Assembly (NCBI GenBank): GCA_030841085.1
Contig: JAVEDP010000042.1
Span: 1 to 64,000 of the forward strand
Length of the DNA stretch: 64,000 nucleotides
Origin: Pyrinomonadaceae bacterium
GTDB taxonomy: Bacteria > Acidobacteriota > Blastocatellia > Pyrinomonadales > Pyrinomonadaceae
Direction of reading: 5' to 3'
Below are positions 8,453 to 15,956 of this stretch, in pieces. The position numbers and the translations under genes were made by a program. Numbering within the stretch: the stretch's first letter is position 1; the number at the start of each line of letters is the position of its first letter. Below the pieces are notes generated by a model. The model ran no database searches. It was not told where the DNA came from and worked only from the letters and a program-made list of their open reading frames with translations.

Positions 8453-8562
8453 GAGTGGGTCGAATTTGGTTTCGCGATTGTTAATAACGACCCTCTGTAT
8501 TTTCGGGGCCCGATAGCTAACCCCGACGGGTCGGGGTTCAGTATTTGTCGACCCATAAAAGC

Positions 8563-10605
8563 TCAACGAGCAGGTTGCTTCAGGATTTCCGCCAGGGCCT
8601 GCAATCTGGTTGAGTCCGCCGCGCTCTGAGTCGTGGCGGCAGTCTTTTCCAGCGACAAAGCGAGGCTTTTCAGTTTTGTGAACTCTGATTGTTTCATGTT
8701 TGAAGTCTCGGCGCTTCCGATAGCTTGCCGCAGGGCGGCAATACGATCAGCAGGCAGAGCTTGCGATCTTTCTAACTGGTCCACGTACGCCTTCGCCACG
8801 CTCAACGTGCGCGGCCATTCTATTCTTTCCTGGTTCTGCACATTGAGTTCAGCCACCTGAACCGCTTTCGCGGCATCGATCTCGTTCTGAGTTAGAAATT
8901 TCGTCGGCGTCAGCTCAAAGATGTCCAGCCCGCGGGCGATCTCCGAAGCGTAGACGTGTCCGTTGTACCAGTAGGCGGACCAATCGCCGCCCAGCACGAG
9001 CGACTTCGGATCAATCGGTCCTCGATCGAAATAGGCGATCTCAACCGGATGCACCGCGTCGGTGAAGTCCATGACGGAGATGCCGCCCTGGTACCAGGCC
9101 TGCACTTCAATGTCACGGCCGGGAACCGGAATGAGCGAGCCGTTGTGTGCAACGCAGTTTTCGCTATCGCCCTGAGCAGCCGGCAACTTGTAATAGCTCG
9201 CGAAGCTCAGCTTGTTGTCTTTCAGATTGAACAGCGCATCAGCGCCCCATTTGTTTGGATCGTTCGCACGGCAGCGCGCGCCCAATCCGCCGCCCCACTC
9301 ATCGGTGAACACGACTTTTTTCCCATCGTTCGAAAACGAGGCCGAGTGCCAATACGAATAGTTTGGATCGTTTACCGCGTCCACGCGTTTCGGATGCACC
9401 GGATCTTTGATGTCCAGCAGGATTCCGTTGCCCGAGCAAGCGCCGGCAGCCAACCCGATCGCTGCGTACACGGTGATGTCGTGGCACTGGTTGGTGTCCG
9501 ACGGCTTCTGAAGGCCATCATTACCATGCGTGCCGCCGTTATTCAGACCGTTGAGCGCACCCGTTCGCGGATCGATAAACACTCGCGGACTGGATACAAC
9601 CTGCGCGTCTTGCGGCGCCGCCAACGGCACCTTAATCACATCAATGCGAAACAGTGCCGTATTCGGATCCTTGTCCGGTGCTTCACCTGAGCAGCCGGAC
9701 AACTCTTCGCTTTGGCGGACGAAAGACGTTCCGGAAACGTAGATGTATACGTTGTCCTTATCATTCGGATCGACTACCAGCGTATGCGTGTGCGAGCCGC
9801 GACAAGTTTGCACCGCGGCCACCTGCTTCGGATTCTTGACGTCCGAAATATCGAAAATCCTTACACCGCGGAAACGATCTTTTTGCGCTGCAGGTAAGCT
9901 CGGCTTTTTTTCTTCGCCGACTGGAGGTGGAGGCGCCGGCGGAAACCCCTGCGCGCCGCAATCGATCCGACCGTTGGGCATCTCCACTGACATGAAGAGA
10001 AGGTTTTTGTAAACCGACAGATCACCCTGCCCACCCGGACATACCAGCGAAGTCAGCAAGGTTGTCTTCGCTGGATTGGCGATGTCATAGATACTGATGC
10101 CATAAAAGTTTCCCTGAAACAGGTGATTGCCCTGAAACGCAAGATCCGAGTTCGCAAAAGCGAGCTGAGCCAGGACCAACTTTAGCGGCTTGGGCATCTT
10201 CGCGGGCTCACCAATGCCGATTAGACCCAGCGTCTTGTCAACCTTCGGATTATCAGGATCGTCGGAACCGAGTTGAAATGCGTCAGGCTTTTTGATGAGC
10301 ATGATGTGCTTGAGGCCCAGCGATGTTTCGGCTGCGTCGTACATTCCGGGCGCGAGTTTGGCGCGTGGGTCATTGGCATCTGAACCCGTCATCCCAGCCG
10401 GTAGTGGCGGCGCCGGCTGCGGAGCAAATGGATTCGCCGCGCCTACCTGGGTCGGTTTTGTTTCTGCCGGCTTCGCGGCCTCCGGAGACGGAGATAGAGA
10501 TGGAGATGGAGATGGCGTTTGCGCTTGGGTTCTCATCGTCAAACACGAGCAGAACAAAAGGGAAGCTACGAACAAACGGAAAGCCATAGTGTGTACTCGA
10601 TTCAT
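8563..10605 (-). CDS. Secreted LVIVD-repeat beta-propeller protein
   Basis: A 680-aa protein with a signal peptide (AFRLFVASLLFCSCL...TQAQ), a Pro/Ser-rich linker, then a propeller region (about residues 130-570) with LVIVD-type blades, e.g. GISIYDIANPAKTTLL, VRIFDISDVKNPKQV and ISVMDFTDAVHPVEIAYFD. The C-terminal ~100 residues are helical. The start at 10605 overlaps the stop of the DUF305 gene by ATGA, with gaggag 7 nt upstream, so the two are translationally coupled. LVIVD proteins are cell-surface proteins of unknown ligand. Cys-rich loops (ACCRGN-like CRANDP, NQCHD) may form disulfides. Confidence 0.85.
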   Translation of the reverse strand: MNRVHTMAFRLFVASLLFCSCLTMRTQAQTPSPSPSLSPSPEAAKPAETKPTQVGAANPFAPQPAPPLPAGMTGSDANDPRAKLAPGMYDAAETSLGLKHIMLIKKPDAFQLGSDDPDNPKVDKTLGLIGIGEPAKMPKPLKLVLAQLAFANSDLAFQGNHLFQGNFYGISIYDIANPAKTTLLTSLVCPGGQGDLSVYKNLLFMSVEMPNGRIDCGAQGFPPAPPPPVGEEKKPSLPAAQKDRFRGVRIFDISDVKNPKQVAAVQTCRGSHTHTLVVDPNDKDNVYIYVSGTSFVRQSEELSGCSGEAPDKDPNTALFRIDVIKVPLAAPQDAQVVSSPRVFIDPRTGALNGLNNGGTHGNDGLQKPSDTNQCHDITVYAAIGLAAGACSGNGILLDIKDPVHPKRVDAVNDPNYSYWHSASFSNDGKKVVFTDEWGGGLGARCRANDPNKWGADALFNLKDNKLSFASYYKLPAAQGDSENCVAHNGSLIPVPGRDIEVQAWYQGGISVMDFTDAVHPVEIAYFDRGPIDPKSLVLGGDWSAYWYNGHVYASEIARGLDIFELTPTKFLTQNEIDAAKAVQVAELNVQNQERIEWPRTLSVAKAYVDQLERSQALPADRIAALRQAIGSAETSNMKQSEFTKLKSLALSLEKTAATTQSAADSTRLQALAEILKQPAR

Positions 10606-11306
10606 CGTTTCTCCTCCAGAGGTTTTTTCCCGAGCATTGTTTGCATAATCCTGATCTCGGCGCGTTGGCCACTGTCGACATCGGTCGCGAAATTGAACAG
10701 TTCAGCGTCCTGCCCCGCCCCCGCAGTGTCGAACAAGTCCTTTACCATAATCAACGCGCCGCCGTGGTGCTGAATCATCCCAGTCAAAAATAGCCGGTCG
10801 AACTGCTCGCGCTTCGCTTTTTTGAGAGCTTGCATCTGCGTTGCCGTAAGCATCCCCGGCATGAGCGGCATAACCATATGACTCGACATATCCATGCCCG
10901 GCATATTCATCCCTGCCATTTCCGGCATCGCAGTCTCAACCGGCTCTCCCCGCGCTGTCAGCCATCGTTTCATAAACTCGATTTCGTCGGACTGTGATTT
11001 GCTGATGCGTGCGCCAAGCAGACGCAACTGTTGGTTCTGAGTGTGCGATCCGATGAGCGCGGTCATCTCAACCGCTTGCGCATGATGCATGATCATGCCC
11101 TGCATGAACTGCACATCCGCCGGTGAACGTGGCGGCAGCGTGGCCCTCGTCGCGGGTGGCAGCGTCCGGGTTGGCTGGCCTGGCGCACCCGGTTGCACCA
11201 CGACCGGCGTCACAGGTGTAGCTTGCTGAGCGCAGACCGGCAGCGAGAGCAAGCCCGCGAGAGTAACGGCAACCATCAGGTTGCTTCGCCACGCTGAGAC
11301 TTTCAT
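10602..11306 (-). CDS. DUF305 ferritin-like exported protein
   Basis: Start chosen at MKVSAWRSNLMVAVTLAGLL, which gives a clean signal peptide; ATGs at 11336 and 11363 are also possible. A Pro/Thr-rich linker leads into a DUF305 domain with the two paired His motifs FMQGMIMHHAQAVEM and FLTGMIQHHGGALIM, linked by a Met-rich stretch (MAGMNMPGMDMSSHM). DUF305 proteins are four-helix periplasmic proteins often found with copper-handling genes, and the Met-rich segment fits copper binding. Coupled to the LVIVD gene. Confidence 0.85.
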   Translation of the reverse strand: MKVSAWRSNLMVAVTLAGLLSLPVCAQQATPVTPVVVQPGAPGQPTRTLPPATRATLPPRSPADVQFMQGMIMHHAQAVEMTALIGSHTQNQQLRLLGARISKSQSDEIEFMKRWLTARGEPVETAMPEMAGMNMPGMDMSSHMVMPLMPGMLTATQMQALKKAKREQFDRLFLTGMIQHHGGALIMVKDLFDTAGAGQDAELFNFATDVDSGQRAEIRIMQTMLGKKPLEEKR

Positions 11307-11551
11307 TACTGACCGGAGTTTACGCACTCTTACCATGAAAGGTTTTGATCGTTGAATGGTCAAGCACTGGGGTGGCTCACTTTATCATAGAGCAGCACCC
11401 GGGTCATTGGGGGGTTAGGTAGTCGACCGCTGGCGTGTAGTCATCGGGCCCGAACACCGGTTGGGAGGGCGAGGCGGAAGTCCGTCAGGGCCTCGATAAA
11501 TTTTGGGGGCGTAGGGGGGCCAAGCGAGGCCGATGTTTTGCGGGATCGATG

Positions 11552-13462
11552 CTAGCGGCCAATGCTCGATTGCAACTGAACTAACTGAGGAACCAGAGTC
11601 TCTACCTCAGATTTCGGTCTCTCGTCAGCTGGTGTGTTTTCCACTTGCTCGAAGTCAGACCTGTAGGTCATCACAGCAAGGCTAAGATAACGGTTTCCTT
11701 CCTGGACCATCAGTTTTCTGCTGATGAAGTCATCAAGAATGCGGCTTACGTCGTCCTCACTCATCTCCGCGTCCGACTGCTTCATAACATCCACGATTCT
11801 GGCGAGACTCTGCGCCTTGTCACAATACTCATAAATGCGAGCCGCCGTTCCGGTCACGATCCACTCCGGCCAAGTGGCGACGGCCCGGCTGTCGCGAATC
11901 AGGATTTCGCCATTCCGTCGTTCCGAAGTGAGGCCGTCCTTCCGTGTCTTCCACTCGCGCACGATGTCCTCCAAAACAGGCACGCAATCATCATTATCAA
12001 TCTCGTTCCTGTAATCGAAATCGAAATAGTAGATCAGGTCCGAGAGGGTCTGTTCATCAAAAGGATACACGTATTTGTAAAACTTGAACGGCCGCACATT
12101 GATAAGCCCCTTCTCTTCGGCGCGGTTGAAGTTAGGGCTGAAACGGTCCAGGCGAATTGGGCCACAGCCAGACGGCGGATCGAGATGGGTTATGATTTTT
12201 GCCGTCTCCAGATTCTGTCGGTAATCTTCCGGGCCTTCGCCGGGGAAGCCGTAGATGAGGTTCCAGTCCGCCAGCACGCCGAATTGCTTGCACCACTTCA
12301 GCGTTTGAATATTCATTAAGGAGTTGCTTCCCTTGGCCATTAGATCCAGAACGTGCGTACTCAGGTTCTCGATGCCGGCCTGGACGGTGACTCCTGCATC
12401 CGCCATTACTTTGATTTGATTCTTCTTCAGATTGGACTTCACTTCGCAGATGTAGTTAGCCTTCAGTCCCTGGCGGACAATTTCGGGTAGCAAATCTCTG
12501 AAATAACTAGGACTGAGAATATTATCTACGAACCGGACGATCCTGGTGCGATAACGCGCCAGCAGGCTGGAAATCTCATCGATGGTTCGCTCGACACTCT
12601 TGGTCCTGAATTCCATGGTCAAGCCGTTCAATCCGCAAAAGGTGCAGTGCGATTTCTCGCCCCACCAACAGCCTCTGGCGCTCTCCAACAGAATGGCTGG
12701 CTCTATCGTGGATTGCAACGGACTTCTCTGCACACGATCAAAGTAGTCGTCGTAGTCGGGAATCGGCAGCTCGTCGAGATCTTCCAGCAGCCGCGCAGAG
12801 CCGGCGTACACCGCGGCTCCATTCTCCCTGTGGACCACCCCGGGCAGTCCCTTCACCGGATGGTGATACTTCAGACGCTTCACCAATTCCGGGAAGGAGT
12901 CGTCCGCCTCGCCCGCGCAAACAAAATCGACGAAGGGAAAACAACGGAGCAGAGTGATTCCCATAATGTCTTCACAGTTTGCCCCGCCGAAGACAATTGC
13001 CTTATCCGGGAACTGCTGCTTGACCAGACGGGCCATCGCCAGGCTGGCCAGATTTTGCTCGAAGAGCGAAGTGAAGCCGATGATGTCATAGGTTTGCCAG
13101 GAAATAGTGTCGAGGCAAAACTGCAGGAAAACCGGTACCGAACTTCTAAGCTGTTCGAGTCTGGCTGAGGTATCAGGAGCGGCGCAATTGGAGGCAGCAA
13201 TCTCCCGGTAGTATTCTTCGTCGGATGGCAAGGCGGCGCCGAAGACCGACCTCGCAAATAATTGCTCACCTCCAAGAATTCCGGACGTGCGGAGCATGAA
13301 TTGGTAATTCTCGGACCCGATCATTTCCGCAAAGGTGAAGTTTAGATTTTGAACGTCACAGGGGATACCGTCTTGCTGCAGTCGACTCTTGAAAAGCCCT
13401 AACGCGAGTGAGGGAGAATCGAGCGCGGCAAACGGCATGTTGATGAGCAAAACTCGAGTCAT
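11552..13462 (-). CDS. RiPP-maturation radical SAM protein (B12-type, rSAM_ocin_1-like)
   Basis: A 636-aa enzyme. The N-terminal ~190 residues form a cobalamin-binding-like fold (VLLINMPF, SLALGLFKSRL, IIGFTSLFEQN). The radical SAM core begins near residue 260 with ESARGCWWGEKSHCTFCGLN, the CxxxxxxxCxxC variant typical of RiPP radical SAM C-methyltransferase-like proteins, followed by VRFVDNIL and IYGFPGEGPEDY. A C-terminal winged-helix-like region follows. Start has ggagg six nt upstream. It is third in a precursor-ATP-grasp-rSAM operon (28-bp gap), so its substrate is presumably the Asp-Pro-Lys repeat peptide encoded upstream. Confidence 0.85.
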   Translation of the reverse strand: MTRVLLINMPFAALDSPSLALGLFKSRLQQDGIPCDVQNLNFTFAEMIGSENYQFMLRTSGILGGEQLFARSVFGAALPSDEEYYREIAASNCAAPDTSARLEQLRSSVPVFLQFCLDTISWQTYDIIGFTSLFEQNLASLAMARLVKQQFPDKAIVFGGANCEDIMGITLLRCFPFVDFVCAGEADDSFPELVKRLKYHHPVKGLPGVVHRENGAAVYAGSARLLEDLDELPIPDYDDYFDRVQRSPLQSTIEPAILLESARGCWWGEKSHCTFCGLNGLTMEFRTKSVERTIDEISSLLARYRTRIVRFVDNILSPSYFRDLLPEIVRQGLKANYICEVKSNLKKNQIKVMADAGVTVQAGIENLSTHVLDLMAKGSNSLMNIQTLKWCKQFGVLADWNLIYGFPGEGPEDYRQNLETAKIITHLDPPSGCGPIRLDRFSPNFNRAEEKGLINVRPFKFYKYVYPFDEQTLSDLIYYFDFDYRNEIDNDDCVPVLEDIVREWKTRKDGLTSERRNGEILIRDSRAVATWPEWIVTGTAARIYEYCDKAQSLARIVDVMKQSDAEMSEDDVSRILDDFISRKLMVQEGNRYLSLAVMTYRSDFEQVENTPADERPKSEVETLVPQLVQLQSSIGR

Positions 13463-13490
13463 GCCGAACCTCCATTTCCAGCACCGCTTT

Positions 13491-14453
13491 CTACCGCATC
13501 GCCTTAGCTTGACGCGACGGTTTGGCGGTCCTCAGATGGTCAGCCATAGCCTCGGCGATCGGCTGACCTGTCCGATCCTCGAGGTAGATGAACTCTCCAT
13601 CCGGATTGATTTCAAAAAACACGTACTCTCCATCCGGAGTCACGCGAAAATCAATGCCTCCGAACTCGAGCCCGAGTCTCTCCATGAAGGTGAGGATTTT
13701 TGTCTCCAACGCCGGCGGCAGGTCATGTGGACGGCAAGGGATTTCGGTCATCCTAAACCTGTAGTCAACACCCTCAAGATGCTCGATGTCGAACTCAGTA
13801 GCGAAAACTTTCTCCCCGATCACCGTTACTCGTACGTCGCTTAGGCCCGGCACCAGGGTCTGAAAGATCACCGGCGCATGCCGCAGGTTGGGTAGCATCG
13901 TGAGATCTTCATCTCGCAAGATTCTCGTCGGACGCCAAACCAGGGCCCGCTGATTGAATGCCTTGTAAATTACTCGGTGATCGTGTTTCTCCCAGAACTG
14001 CAATAGATCAGCGGGCGAGTTGGTGATCAAGGTTTCTGGAATGCTGAAACCTTCTTCTCCGGCGAGCTTCAGCTGGAGCGCTTTATATTCAGCTGCTGAA
14101 TCGTTATGAATGTCGTTTACCCATAAAGTCTCACAACATTCCAACATGCCATATAAAGCACTGATGCATTCCTGAAACGCAAACCCCCGCGCCTGCGGAT
14201 CCGCGATGCGAGGATCGATCTCCATTGGCTGAGGGCGTCGCCACCAGAAACTCTTGATGTCCTGCAAATGGATGCGCCGGCTGTCCTGTGTCAGCCGCAG
14301 GTCAGTAGCACCATTGCCAAAGCTCCCGGTTAGGGACACTGAGGTCGGAAAGGTCGACGTATCAAAGACGAAAAACTCTTCCGCATGACGTCTCAGAATA
14401 TCGGCGACCTTTACGGTGTGCGCATCATCTTCTTTGGCGCAGATCAGGATCAT
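13491..14453 (-). CDS. MvdD-like ATP-grasp RiPP ligase
   Basis: A 320-aa ATP-grasp protein. The N-terminal pre-grasp domain includes FWWRRPQP; the ATP-binding half shows VIYKAFNQ, APVIFQTLVPGLSDVRVTVIG, GLEFGGIDFRV and the metal-binding FFEINPDGEFIYLE. This order is that of MvdD/microviridin-type ligases, which join Asp/Glu side chains to Lys, Ser or Thr as omega-amides or omega-esters. It lies 20 bp after the precursor gene and 28 bp before the rSAM gene. Its family chemistry matches a substrate made of Asp and Lys. Confidence 0.88.
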   Translation of the reverse strand: MILICAKEDDAHTVKVADILRRHAEEFFVFDTSTFPTSVSLTGSFGNGATDLRLTQDSRRIHLQDIKSFWWRRPQPMEIDPRIADPQARGFAFQECISALYGMLECCETLWVNDIHNDSAAEYKALQLKLAGEEGFSIPETLITNSPADLLQFWEKHDHRVIYKAFNQRALVWRPTRILRDEDLTMLPNLRHAPVIFQTLVPGLSDVRVTVIGEKVFATEFDIEHLEGVDYRFRMTEIPCRPHDLPPALETKILTFMERLGLEFGGIDFRVTPDGEYVFFEINPDGEFIYLEDRTGQPIAEAMADHLRTAKPSRQAKAMR

Positions 14454-14472
14454 AAGCTCAAGAATCCGCGTC

Positions 14473-15600
14473 CTAATACGGCCAATTGGTAGTCAGAATG
14501 AAAGGTCCCCACGGTCCGGGATCCTCGCCCTTGGGATCGTATTTCGGGTCCCATTTGGGATCAGCCTTTGGATCGGTATGCTTCGGATCCGTGTACTTAG
14601 GATCCGAGTTCTTCGGGTCATACTTTGGATCCTTATACTTGGGATCCGCATACTTCGGATCCGCCTGTTTGGGATCGTACTTTGGATCGTTAAACTTAGG
14701 ATCCGAGTTCTTCGGGTCATATTTTGGATCCCTATACTTAGGATCCGAATACTTTGGATCCGCTTGCTTGGGATCGTACTTAGGATCCGAATACTTCGGA
14801 TCGGCTTGCTTAGGGTCATACTTAGGATCCGAATACTTCGGATCCGCTTGCTTGGGATCAAACTTAGGATCGATCTGTTTCGGCTGCTGGCCAGCCCCTC
14901 GCTCAAACCCTTCAATTGGTCCGGGTCCGGGTCCGGGATCGCCCTTCGGATCGCCCTTCGGATCGAACTTCGGATCGGAAGTCTTCGGATCGAACTGCTT
15001 GGGGTCGAACTTCGGGTCAGAAGTCTTGGGATCAAATTGCTTCGGGTCAGAGATTTTTGGATCGAACTGCTTGGGATCAGAAGTCTTGGGATCGAATTGC
15101 TTCGGGTCAGAGATCTTGGGATCGAACTGCTTCGGATCAGAAGTTTTGGGATCGAACTGCTTCGGATCAGAGATCTTGGGATCGAATTGTTTCGGATCAA
15201 ATTTCGGATCGGAAACCTTGGGATCGAATTGCTTCGGATCAAACTTCGGATCGAACCGTTTCTGATCCACCCTCTTCAAGGCCGAGGCCTGGAGTATCAA
15301 CTTGACGGGCGAATCGGGTGCCAGCCTGACACTGTAGCTGCTCTCGCCGGACGTGTCCTCGAATACCTGCGAGTGCTCGGCTACGTCGGCGGCTCTAAGC
15401 TCGATGGCCTGCTCGATTCCGGGTGTGTCGGAAGGAATCAGCAAAATCAACTTTCCGGCTTCGTCGGATTTTCTGATTCTCCCGACTAACTCAACATCGG
15501 GGGCCTCGGTTTTTCGAGGCTCGAAAGGTTTACTTTCGCTGAGGACCTCTTCAAATGTTTTGGGTTTCGGTTCTGATGGCTCTTCGGGTTTCTTGGCCAT
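14473..15600 (-). CDS. Giant Asp-Pro-Lys repeat RiPP precursor (candidate graspetide)
   Basis: A 375-aa protein with start supported by aaaggag 8 nt upstream. Residues ~1-105 are a leader: an acidic/Pro-rich tag, then PDVELVGRIRKSDEAGKLIL and a helix-strand segment. The remainder is almost wholly repeats: about 22 copies in block 1 (QFDPK/TSDPK alternation), a PGPGPGP hinge with an Arg/Gly stretch, then about 25 copies in block 2 (QADPKYSDPKYDPK type), ending GPWGPFILTTNWPY. Each unit offers one Asp carboxylate and one Lys amine. Directly upstream of an MvdD-like ligase and a RiPP rSAM enzyme, it is best read as their substrate. A non-RiPP structural repeat protein is the alternative. Confidence 0.8.
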   Translation of the reverse strand: MAKKPEEPSEPKPKTFEEVLSESKPFEPRKTEAPDVELVGRIRKSDEAGKLILLIPSDTPGIEQAIELRAADVAEHSQVFEDTSGESSYSVRLAPDSPVKLILQASALKRVDQKRFDPKFDPKQFDPKVSDPKFDPKQFDPKISDPKQFDPKTSDPKQFDPKISDPKQFDPKTSDPKQFDPKISDPKQFDPKTSDPKFDPKQFDPKTSDPKFDPKGDPKGDPGPGPGPIEGFERGAGQQPKQIDPKFDPKQADPKYSDPKYDPKQADPKYSDPKYDPKQADPKYSDPKYRDPKYDPKNSDPKFNDPKYDPKQADPKYADPKYKDPKYDPKNSDPKYTDPKHTDPKADPKWDPKYDPKGEDPGPWGPFILTTNWPY

Positions 15601-15956
15601 GAGCTACTCCTTTCCTGCGGGTGCGGATGTTGTGCGGACTATTGAATCTTCTCCGAACCGGAAGGGAAGCTCGATTGAGCCCACTGTGAAATGGTTTAGA
15701 GAGGATCAGTCAAACGAACCCTTGCCTCGATGACAGCGAGTCGCGAGGATCTGCTGGTGAGACTCTGTCATTCAGGTGAACGGCGAGAAGAATAATTCCG
15801 TGCTGGTAAAAAGTCAAATGCTTGGCCGGAATTTGTAAACTCCAGGCGCTGATTTTGCTTGCCGCCCAACGATCGAAAGGTGTATTAGCTTCCCGCAGCG
15901 TTTGTCGTTAGTTCTCGAGCACAACTGAATATGGATAATCACTCTGGAGCATAACA
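15601..15956. other. Divergent intergenic region between RiPP cluster and beta-helix gene
   Basis: About 356 bp with no gene. It must contain the promoters of both divergent units. I see no clear consensus promoter, repeat or riboswitch. Confidence 0.5.

Noticed and set aside
9299-9690. Frames antisense to the LVIVD gene
   Set aside because: Shadows without start sites or domains.
14560-15260. Regular DNA repeats resembling a CRISPR array
   Set aside because: Units are short, in frame and encode DPK; no unique spacers of constant size.
14486-15265. Plus-strand 259-aa frame of FGSEVLGSNC-type repeats
   Set aside because: Mirror of the DPK-repeat gene; the minus strand has the ribosome site, leader and operon context.
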